From Eopsaltria australis (Eukaryota; Chordata; Aves; Passeriformes; Petroicidae): a DNA stretch of 64,000 nucleotides. The stretch spans positions 1 to 64,000 of the forward strand of contig JAVTVJ010001227.1 in NCBI GenBank assembly GCA_034509425.1, given 5' to 3'. Both the position numbers and the translations under genes were made by a program. The notes under the pieces were generated by a model, which made no database searches, was not told where the DNA came from, and saw only the letters and a list, made by a program, of their open reading frames with translations. This document shows, one piece after another, positions 54,883 through 64,000 of the stretch. The stretch's first letter is position 1. Each line of letters starts with the position of its first letter.

Positions 54883-57800
54883 TCACACCATATTCTCGTA
54901 GATGGCACTGGGGTCCTGCTGTCCCTCGTACGGTCCCAACAGCTCCACCTTGGTCACTTGTGGGTCCCCAGGGGAGGCAGGGCCGGGGGACACCCGTGGG
55001 GACCCTGTGAGTGACACCAGTTGTAGGGATCCAGGTCGGGGTGACACCCGTGGGTGATGTGTCCCTGTCCCCCCTGTACTCACCCCCCACCCGCTCGGTG
55101 CCCACGACGTGGGGGTCCAGCACCTCCCCCTCCTCCGGGAGGGCCCTGTGGGGAAAAGGGGGGCTCTGAGGGGTGTCTGTGGAGGGGGGAAGGGAAAGGG
55201 GAGTCACAGCCTGAGCCCCCCACTCACCTGTCCTGGGCCTTCCTGGCGGCTGCAAGGAAAAGGGGAGAGGGTGACCTTGGGGACCTCGGGGACCCCTGAA
55301 CCTTCCTGGGACCTCGACAGCTCCAACCACCCACGGGACCCCCAAATCCCCACTGGAGCCTCCATTCCCACCAGATCCCTGATTCCCCCTGGACACTTCA
55401 AGCACCCCTGAAGCCCCCAGAACTTCTGCACCACCACAGTGTCCCCAACCCTCCCAGTGCCCCCAACCCTCTGACCCCCAGAACCCCAAGCCCGGCAGGG
55501 AGGGGCACCCCCCAAACTCCCTCGGGAGCCAAGAAGGATCCCCCAACATCCCTGCACGGCCCTCCATGAACGCCCCAAACCCTCCAGGACTCCCAGTGCC
55601 ACCCCAATATTCCTCAGAACCCACCCAGAGATGTCCCTGGAGCCCAACCAAGACCCTCCAAATGCCCCCCAAACCCCCCAGGACCCCCAGCTGAGGTCAC
55701 TGGGGGCTCAGGGGCTGTGGGTGCTGCCCCATTTCTGCCCCCACTCTGGGGGCTTCCCCTCACTCCAGGACCCCCATCCACCCCATTGTCACCCACCCCG
55801 GTGGTGCCAGCAGTGACAGCCCCCGATGACAGCCAGGAGCAGCACCAGGAACAGGAGGGTCCTGCTGACATTCACAGCCACTTTGGGGGACAGAGGAGAA
55901 CACATCGGGATCACCCTGAATCCTTGGGGTCCTGAACACCCCCCGGTGACCCCATGTTACCCCACCTGTGACCCAGGCTGTGCACAATGTCACCACCAGT
56001 GCCAGCTCTGGGCTGAGTGCCCGGAACACGCGGTGCCCGTCCTGTCCCAGTTGGTTGGTGGCCACGCACTGGTAGGTGCCAGAATGTCCTTCATCGACGT
56101 CCCCAAGCTCCAGGAGGGGACCCTGGGCCACCTCCTGCCCATTGTGCAGCCAGGTGAAGGTGACAGGTGCTGAGCCCACCTGCACCGAGCAGCGCAGGGT
56201 CACGGGGTCACCTGCACGCACCTGGTGTGCCTGGGGGCTGAGGGTGATGGTGGCATTGGCCACAGGCACTGCAGGGACAGAGATGGGGCTGAGGCTGGGG
56301 GGAGGGGCTGGCAGCGGGTGTTGGGGAATGGGGGATGATGGTGGGATGCGATGGATAGGGGAGCTGAGGGTGAGGTCGACCCCATTCCTGAGGGTCCCCC
56401 TCCCCCAGGACGGTGACATTCAGGGGGACAATTTCAGCCACGTGGTCCCCGTTGCTGACCCGGCACTGGTAGTGGCTGCTGTCATTGTCCCCAACATAGC
56501 TTAGGTCCAGGCGTGGGCCGGTGTCCAGCGGTGCCCCCGAGCCCTCACGGTGCCAGGAGAAGGACAGAGGACCTGTCCCCGTGGGCACCGTGCAGTCACC
56601 ACGTGCCACCTGTCCCCCAGGGGGCTGTGCCGACAAGGAAACCCCAGAGGGCATGACCCCTGTGGGGCAAGATGGGTGGGATGGGGGACGGGGAGGGATG
56701 GGGGACACGGAGATTTGGGGTGACATGAGGAGGGGCAGGAGAGGGTGGAGGGGTCCCCAGTGATAGAGTGAGGAACCACAGGGAGAGATAGGGGATTCAG
56801 GGAGGGGAGACCTGGAAAGGATTGGGGGGAATGCTCAGGAAGGCTGTGGGGATTCAGACAGAGCTGGTGGGACCTGGTGACCATGGAGGGAGCTCAGGGA
56901 ACTGCGGGTGGACACAGGGAGGCCTGAGGCAATCCAGTGAGAGATGGGAGGACCGAGGGCAGTGATGGGGAGACCCAGGAAAGGTGTCAGGGATGGACGG
57001 ACGTGGAGCCCTGCTCTTCCGCACGGCCCCCCCTCGGAGCGCACCTCGCAGCTGTAACTGCCCAAGTGTGAGATCCCCACGGCGGGCACCAGGAGCTGCG
57101 AGGACCCCTGTGGGCCCCCACCAATTCCCCGTCCCGGTAGAAGAGGTGCAGGAGGGCGGCTCGGGGCCGCAGGGGGCTGGGGGTGCTGAGGCAGCTGAGA
57201 TTGAGGGGGGACCCGTCATTGGGGCTCGGGGGGACCCTCCAGCAGCGGCACCGTGAAGTGCTCTGGGAATGCGATGGAAAGGGGAATTTCTGACCGTGGA
57301 ACCGCTGGGGAGGGGCTGTGGGTGTATCAGAGTGGAGGCTGTGGGTGCTCACCATGCACTGTCACTGTCTCTGGGGCCGATTCCTTCCAGCCCCACCACG
57401 ACCCTGAGTTTACCCAGGCCTTGCAGTGGTAGCGGCCACTTTGGAGCTTCAGGGGGGACAGGGACAGCTCAGTCACATTCCCGATCGGCCCAAGTTCCTT
57501 ATCCTCATGGTAGAAGGACACCCAGCTGATCATCTTGTTCTTCCAGCGCCGGCAGCGCAGTGTCACCGTGTCCCCCTCCAGCAGCGCCCGTGCTGGCACC
57601 TGCAGCACCAGCCAGTCTGGGGGACAGGGGGATCCTGTCACACCATGGACTGCCTGATATCACCGGTCCCCCTCCTTTGGGTCACACCCTGCACACCAAG
57701 AATCCCCAATTCCAGCACAGGGGTCCTTTCACCCTGGGATGCTCTGGGATGTCCCCGTGTGCAGAGGATGGGCTCTTGTTGCATCAGGGGGTGACCCATG

Positions 57801-58826
57801 AACTGGAGCCCACCCAGAGCCCTCGGGAACTCCACAGGTACCAGAAAGGGAGCACCCAACCCTCCTCACCATGTACGACTCTCACAGGGGAGCTGAGCCC
57901 GGTGCCGGGTCTCTCACATGTGTAGGTTCCAGTCTTGTTGACAAGGAACTGGATGGGTCCCTCCTGCCACCAGCGCTTCCCATCCTTGTACCAGGTGGTG
58001 GCACCGGTGGTCCCTGAGCCCTGGCAGGTCAGTGTCACCTGGTCCCACAGCACCGCTGGTGTCCAGGGGGGCTGCACGAGGAGCTGGGTGCTCTGGGTGC
58101 CTGTGGGTGACAGGGGACACCAGCCTGCCAGGGCCACCATGGGGCTGGGGACAGCGGGGTGAGGACACAGCATCCCCCGAGGACTCACCAGCGAGGCCGA
58201 GGGTCTGGGCTGGAAGGGAGAAGGGACAGGGCTGAGTGGGGGTGGCTCCATGGGGACAGCGGCACTTGGGGGTGGGGTGTGGGGCTGTCCCCAAGCTGTC
58301 CCTGTGCGGACGCTCATGTGGAAGGGACCGCTCAGGGACAGGGACACCATGTCCACCCTGGGCGGAGGCAGGACAGGGGGATACTGTAGACATCCTGGAA
58401 ATGGGGATGCCACGGCCACCCCGTGCTGGCACAGGTCACCCCCAACAGCCCCACCCCCTCTGTCCCAATGGCCCATCTGCATGGTGCTTGTCCCCTTGTC
58501 CCTGTCTCTGCATCCCTGTGCCTCTGTCCCTGCCCCCACAGCTGCCCCAGCCCCATGATGCCTCCCCACATTTCTGTCCCTCCATTCCTGTCCCCCCATT
58601 CCCGTGCCACATTCGTCTCCCCATGGCAACCCCACAGTCCCGGTCACCTCATGCACTGGCTCTGCTGGCATTGGGGACATCAGGGAACCCCACAGTCCCC
58701 CTGTGCCCCCTCCCCATTGCTCTCTGCCTCACAAGGGACCATCCCCGGGGCATCAGACCCGTGCCTGGGGCACTCACCCCACAGGAGCAGCGTCACCTTC
58801 CTGACCATCCTGGTGTCCCCAGCCAT
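54883..58826 (-). CDS. Fc receptor-like gene, copy E (D3 degenerate, ITIM tyrosines replaced)
   Basis: Exons: 58826-58778, 58209-58189, 58100-57870 (D1), 57616-57353 (D2), 56659-56405 (D4), 56268-55966 (D5), 55880-55797 (transmembrane, LLFLVLLLAVIGG), 55249-55228, 55145-55084, 55004-54883. The D3 exon (57262 to about 56990) has at least three single-base indels and no donor, so it is a relic. D4 is 15 nt short, has lost the residues around its first Cys (GDCTVPTGTG), and its donor GT is GG. The tail is in frame to TGA at 54883-54885, but the ITIM positions read VLDPHV and VTKVEL. A terminal IYENMV remains, and its YEN resembles a Grb2-type YxN site. This suggests a receptor that has lost inhibitory signalling, or a decaying gene. 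Confidence 0.68.
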
Positions 58827-58893
58827 CTGGACTGGCTGTCACTCACTGCCAGTGGCAGCTCTTCCCTGCTCTGGCGGCTTTTCCAACGAAAGG

Positions 58894-58901
58894 GGAAGGA
58901 A
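58894..58901 (-). promoter_or_regulatory. candidate ETS/PU.1 site upstream of copy E
   Basis: GGAAGGAA within AAAGGGGAAGGAAG, about 70 nt before the ATG, as in the other copies. Confidence 0.45.
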
Positions 58902-58909
58902 GCCAGGTC

Positions 58910-59850
58910 AGGTCTTTTCCCCCTTTCTTGGTGGCACACGGTGGGGGCAGGGTGACCACAAGATGGGGACAGGCTGTGGGCAGGGTGGGGACAGGCTGGG
59001 GACAAGGCTGGGTGGCACAACGTGGGACATGGGGTCCCCAGGCGTGGGGGGCTCAGAGGCTTTAGGGAGCCAGGGATGGGGTCCCTGGGGAATGGGGGTC
59101 CTAGGGAGGGGGAGTCACCAGGGATGGGGGTGCCTGGGGAATTGGGGTCCCGAGGACTGGGGGACGCAGGGATGGGAGTCCCAGGGGAACGTGGACTCCT
59201 GGGATTTGGGATCATCGGATGGGCGTGCTGGGGGAATGGGGAGCCTGTGGGAAGGGGGATTGAAGGGGGGGGGAATGAAGGGGTGAGCATTCCTTGGGAA
59301 CGGGGGTCCTAGGCCATGCTGGGGAATGGCAGTGCCGGGATGGGGGTCCCACTGAGAGGGGACATAAGGAATGGGGGTCCCATGGTTGGGGTCCCTGGGG
59401 AATGGGGGTGCCAGGGATGGGCAGTGGCTGAGTGGGCGCGTGGGTCGCAGCTCCTTCCCTGGGTGCTTCAGACTGTGGGTGTGAGTCAGAATTCAGCAGA
59501 GCCCTCCCGAGGTGCTCATGGTTTGGGGAGTCACCCCAAGTGGATTCCACAGTGCTCTGAGTCTGTGCCCCCCGCCCCCCAACCCCCAGGGTCTTTTTCC
59601 TCTCTTCATTTCCATTTCTCTCCTTTTCCCTGGCTTTTGCACTCCCACAGTTCGTGATGATCCTGGTGGGCACCTGAGCAGAGAACGGGTTGGGGGCACC
59701 CTGGGGAGGGGGAAAAGTGGGTGCAGGGGGCGGTGGGGAGGCTGTGGGGACCCCTGGGCTGGGATGTGTCACCCCAGGACAGGGGAACCCCTGAACACAG
59801 ACAGGACCTCCCTGGATGTGCCCCCACAGGACAGAACTCACCCCCCCTTC
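58910..59850. other. upstream spacer of copy E, non-coding
   Basis: G-rich steps of the cluster type. A 'gagaacgggttgggggcaccc' stretch resembles part of the copy B upstream spacer. No exon is supported. Confidence 0.5.
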
Positions 59851-59854
59851 TGAC

Positions 59855-60600
59855 TCACCAGTCCTTCCCTGCCAGGCTCACTTCAGCTTCTGGCACCATC
59901 AGCTCTTGACTGTTACCCCCTGTTACCCCAGAAATGGGGACACTTTTGGACCCCACATATCCTGGTGGCATCAGAGCGCCAGTGTCAACCAAAGCCTTGT
60001 ATTCTTGCGGGTCTGATGTGCCAGACCATCGGATCCACACAGTCCAGTGGACACAGTTGTCACCTGGTGCCTCTACCTGGCTCGAGGCAGGGCCCCTCTA
60101 ACCCTGCTCTTGTGAATTCATACGGGAGCCCACCCCGTATGAATTCACCTGCTCTTGTGAATTCATTCTTGCCCACCGGGGCATTGGCACTGCACTCCGT
60201 CTCTCTGACTTCCCTTTTTCCTTGTCCTTCAGTTCTTGCACTCAGGCTGCCAGGGCAGGGCGAGGTTTCCTGTCCCACCATCTCACGTCTTCCCCATGGT
60301 CAGGTAGGAAACACTACAGGTGGGTTTGTGGGGTGTATCCACTCTCTCTGGCTTGGGGGCGTCTGACTCAGATCTTGGGGTCTCTGGTTGGCATTGACGC
60401 CACATGGAAATTGTTCTCCCTAATCTCTCTGAGTTTCTCCTGTTCATCTTTTACCTCTGTGGTTATTGCCTTGAGACTCTCAAGCAATGTCTCTACAGCA
60501 GAGATGTGGGCCCAAAGTGGGGCATGGACCATCTATAAAAGGCAAAAAATGTCAACACAAACATGTGACAACTGGACTGGGGTCAGCTGGACCACATGGT
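59855..60600 (-). pseudogene. ERV gag-protease fragment, ERVL-like
   Basis: One frame reads WSGTSDPQEYKALVDTGALM near 59990-60040, an aspartic protease active-site region (VDTGA). Upstream, near 60440-60540, another frame reads a coiled-coil-like gag piece (VETLLESLKAITTEVKDEQ). Stops and frame changes separate them. The adjoining LTR at 60860 appears to point the other way, so the pieces may be rearranged. Confidence 0.55.
60113..60149. repeat. perfect 15-bp inverted repeat (cruciform candidate)
   Basis: GTGAATTCATACGGG, a 7-nt spacer, then CCCGTATGAATTCAC. A third GTGAATTCAT follows a few bases later. Confidence 0.85.
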
Positions 60601-60859
60601 GATGCCAAATAGATTTTCTATATCCAATACATAAGTGGATTACCCATTTTAGTCTTTCGGACAAGCGCGTTATTTTTTCACTTTCTCATGTGTTAGAGGT
60701 TAGTTTTTCCTTTTGTTTTTCTCTTCTCTTAGGGAATTTTTCCCTCATTCCTGTTGCTAAGGAACAATAGCCACCAGGTACTTAAGAGAGACAAAAGAAG
60801 CTGGCAAGCTCGGGGAGGAGGGCATCTGGCTGCACTTCTCTCATCTGAGGGTTTCTCTT

Positions 60860-61965
60860 GGAAGGGCAGAGATGCTGAGAATTGGGCTGGGAAAAAAGGG
60901 GCTGGAGCAGCTGCTAGCTGTCTTACTCTCGGCTTTGGAAGATGGTTGGAGCTGCTGTTTGGGGGAATGAATTCTCTGCTGCCGCTGGAGCCCAGCCCGG
61001 TCCTGCTTCTGCCATAGGGTGAACCTTTGCTCATGAGAGCAGCCACTGAACTGGGACCTTATTAACACCCTACCTCACCAAAAAGAAAGGACTTGCACCT
61101 TCTGCTCAGGTGCCTTGGGGGAAAACCAAGCTCTTTCTCTTCCCAGGGAGCCTTTTCCCTGCCTTGTTTGGAGCCAGGCTGCCGCTGTCCAGGCCCCACC
61201 ATTTCTCTGCCAGTGTTCCAAGGTTTCTTTGCTACCCCTGCCCTGGTGGGATGCCCCACAGCTCCTGCTGCAGCTGTGGAATTTATGATACATCTCATCT
61301 ACCACTCCAGGACTTTGCTCATCCCTGCATTTCCAGCTTGCTACTCCCAGGTTCCTGCTACAGCTCTTTTTGCTATCCAGAGGGGGCACCGGGATGGCTC
61401 CCCCTGTGAGCTCATAAAGGAAGCCTTTTCTCCACCATCACTGCATGGAGAAAAACAGCCAAAATTCACGCCACAGCAGGCCCTGCAGTTGTGGGGGAAG
61501 GGTGACCAGGACCAACTGCCCCCCATGCGTTTGTAAAGGAAGTCTCTTCTTCATCCCTGCCAACAGCTGCACCCACCATTACCACAAGAGAGAGGAGGCT
61601 GCGCTCTCCCCACAGCGCCCCCTGCAGCCCCGGGGGAATCATGACACCCGCCCTGCCCGGCTGGGAGCCAACAGCGCCCCTGCTGGCTGTGACCGGAACT
61701 GCACCCAAGGGGAAAGCACCTGCAGCTGAGAGAAGGCTGGGACTGGGTTCCTGGTTTTGTTTGTTGTTGCTGCTGTTATTGTTGTTTGTTTGCCTTGTTA
61801 TAGATATATGTGCTAGTAAAGAAGTGTTATTCCTTTTCCCATATCTTTGCCTGAAACCCCATAATTTCAAAATTGTAAAAATCCAGAGGGAAGGCGGTCA
61901 TATTTTCCATTGCAAGGGAGGCTCCAGCCTTCTTTAGCAGAACCCTGTCTTTCAAACCAAGACAT
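60860..61965 (+). mobile_element. ERVL-type LTR, copy 3
   Basis: Aligns with 8840-9850 (ggaagggcagaga, gaactgggacctt, tcaggtgcct, then the GTTTGTTTG tract and 'agtaaagaagtgttattcc'). It ends near 'caaaccaagaca' at about 61965. It carries a CTCF-like motif at 61613-61627. The 5' edge may reach further left, to about 60660. Confidence 0.55.
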
Positions 61966-61969
61966 CGTG

Positions 61970-62930
61970 CCACACAAGTTGGGTGACAAAAATCATCTTG
62001 GTTTAAGAGCATTTAAAGGAGAACCCTCTGGGTTGACTTACCTCCTATACGTTTCCAAAAATCCCTTTCCACCAAAAAGGAAGGAATAAAAGCAGATTAA
62101 GTGAAAAAATAACCCTTTGCTAACAAGCAGAACAACAGTCAAGAAATAACAGCAAATAACCACCAGATTAAAAAACTGCTCAAACTCATGGCCTCCCCAA
62201 AACAGAGAGAGACCCAAAATTCCCTGCACACCCCCAAGATGGCGCCCGGGATTGGACTGTGTGGGTTGGAGGACAAAAGGAAAGATGGTGTTAGTCTTTC
62301 CCTGCAGTCCCCCAATTTGCTTATCTTCCAAAGCCTGGAACTCCGACTGGATTTCCTCAGATCCAGAGACTGGAAACCCATGAACGGAATTTTCCTCTCT
62401 CTCAGCAGGAGCAGATGTGGCTTCCTGCCCCACATCCCCCACCAGACTGCAGGCTGGGAGATCCTAAAAGCACAGTAAGAGTTTTTTGGTCCTAGATGAT
62501 TTGGGATACCTTGTCATTACAAATCACCCCAAGACAGCAGATAAAACCACAGGTATTGGAGCATTTGGAGGAGAAAGTATAAATAGCCCTGTGGAAAACA
62601 CCTGCTGAGAATATGTCATTTATTGCGAAACTCAGTCAATGGAAATGGAGCCCCAAATCCTTGAAGCGTCAGAATCGTTACCCTATGGGGCTGGGCCTAG
62701 AAGGGGGCTGTTCCGGCTCGGCTCCATGCCCTGCGCTCCAACTGGGCACCGAAATTGTCAGGAATGTTGGTGGCTCTGCAGAGGAAAGAACCCATCAGGC
62801 TCCGGATGGATCTGGCACCGTGGCCCCACAGCAGGTCCTGTTTGCTGAGGATGCATTGGGAGCTGGGAGGTCGTCCAGGCTGGGACACCAGGAAGGACCT
62901 GGCGAGCCCAGGGAAGCAGCACTGGCAGCC
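61970..62930. other. intergenic, no feature recognised
   Basis: Mixed composition. No exon with splice support and no known repeat was seen. Confidence 0.4.
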
Positions 62931-62936
62931 CCTGAC

Positions 62937-63802
62937 CTGAACTCCTGCAGCTTCTGCTGCCCGAGCTGGATGAGGCGCTGCCTGCACTGCCAGGCCTCCT
63001 GCCCATGGCCCTCTTGGATGAGGACCACCCGTTCCCGCTGGTGCCCGAATCCACTGCCAGATCTCGGTGAAGGGAGGATGCTCCTTGCAGGTCCTGTGTG
63101 TCTGCTGCAGCTTCTTCTGCTCCAGCCGCTCCTGATGGGGCCTGTGGGAAAGCTGGGCTGGTTCAGGAACTCCTCCACAACCCCCCACACCTGGCACAAC
63201 ACCTGGGCTGCCACTGGAGCCCCCAGAGCCACCAGCTGGAACTGGGAGAACCCTGGTCACTGCCTCAGCCATCCCTTGGCCCCGTCTGCCTCACCTGAGC
63301 ACCCTCTGGAGTTCCTGGTGGTCCTGCTCCACTTGCATGGCTGGATGCTCTTTACACGGGGACACCTGCTCCAGCCAGTTCCACCTCAGCCACTGCTCCA
63401 TCTCAGCCTTCCTTAGTATCTGCTCCAGCTCCCACCGCAGTTGTTCCTTGTATGCGGGGTCTTGTCTCAACTTGGCCCTCAGAGCATCCTGCCCAAAAGG
63501 GAGACACTGATGGACTTCCCTCTGGGGACAGCTATGGAAGCTCTTGGCCATGGCTTTGGCTCTGCCGGCACCGCTCCAGGACATCCCCTGACTTCAGGGG
63601 CAGCTCCTACAGCCCATGCCCAGCCCACCAGGAGCCCCCTGCCCACTGCTCTTACAGCCTTCTGCCGCTGCTGCTCCAGCACCCGCTTGTCCTCCAGCCT
63701 CTCCTGCTCCCGCTGCCAATCCTTCACATGCAGGCTCTCCTCATTGAAACATTTAACCTCGGCATTGATTTGCTTTAGTTTCTCCTGTTTCTGCTCCCAG
63801 GC
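62937..63802 (-). CDS. partial coiled-coil protein gene, unrecognised
   Basis: Three candidate exons with consensus splice sites. 63802-63656 (147 nt) reads AWEQKQEKLKQINAEVKC... and DWQREQERLEDKRVLEQQRQ, strongly helical and charged. 63488-63295 reads DALRAKLRQDPAYKEQLRWE... and VEQDHQELQRVLR. 63141-62937 reads HQERLEQKKLQQTHRTCKEH, then after an apparent one-base shift near 63050 RERVVLIQEGHGQEAWQCRQ. The Glu/Gln/Lys/Arg-rich heptad character suggests a coiled-coil structural protein, for example of the CCDC/CFAP kind, but I cannot name it. The gene extends beyond the window. The frame shift may mark a pseudogene. Confidence 0.45.
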
Positions 63803-64000
63803 CTGGGAACACCACACACAGGTGGTAGGCAACAGGCCAAGTGCTCCCTCCTCCTCCTCACTCAGAGCAGGCAGGCTTTGGGTCATCTCCCAGGGATGCC
63901 ACAACGTCCTCAAGGGAGCAGAGCTCTGATCCTGCCGGCTGCTGTCCCCGCGCCCCAAGTGTGGCTGACCCAGAACTTCCAGACCCTTTCCAGCCAGGTG

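Overview
The window looks like bird DNA, most likely a songbird GC-rich microchromosome. The grounds are the FcR/FCRL-type receptor genes, the strongly G-rich minisatellite-like introns, and avian-type endogenous retroviruses (class II, betaretrovirus-like, plus ERVL-type LTRs). The species call is an inference. No bacterial genes, CRISPR array, tRNA or rRNA was seen.

The main content is a cluster of Fc-receptor-like (FCRL) genes. Five nearly complete copies are present: A (506-4939, minus), B (10693-15316, minus), C (20905-24736, minus), D (31201-52273, plus) and E (54883-58826, minus). There is also an orphan first exon, F (28329-28377, plus). The exon plan is shared: a 49-nt start exon, the 21-nt signal-peptide mini-exon typical of FcR/FCRL genes, four or five phase-1 Ig exons, an 84-nt transmembrane exon, a 22-nt exon and two cytoplasmic exons. 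Exon coordinates come from splice signals and copy-to-copy alignment done by eye.

A and B, with their upstream spacers, form a direct duplication with a period of about 10.4 kb. C and D form the arms of a large inverted repeat (about 20.5-27.2 kb against 28.8-52.8 kb). The right arm was enlarged by two proviruses, both antisense to gene D and both in its introns. ERV1 (31319-40613, intron 1) has gag, dUTPase-protease, pol and a gamma/alpha-type env, all interrupted in places. ERV2 (42333-50540, intron 5) has a perfect 6-bp target duplication, no env, a deletion in pol, and a further LTR nested in its reverse transcriptase.

No copy keeps the two ITIMs in frame under the shared exon phases. 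In A, B and E the motif residues are replaced; in C and D the motifs survive but are shifted out of frame. The third or fourth Ig exon is also decaying independently in several copies. Between the convergent 3' ends of D and E lies an LTR relic with three CTCF-like motifs in a 32-bp tandem repeat.

Region by region: 1-505 is the 3' flank of A. 5-10.4 kb and 15.4-20.8 kb are duplicated spacers with LTR relics and inverted repeats. 24.8-31.1 kb is the palindrome centre with fragment F. 52.3-54.9 kb is the D/E convergent spacer. 58.9-62.9 kb holds an ERVL gag-pro fragment and an LTR. 62.9-63.8 kb holds exons of an unrecognised coiled-coil gene.
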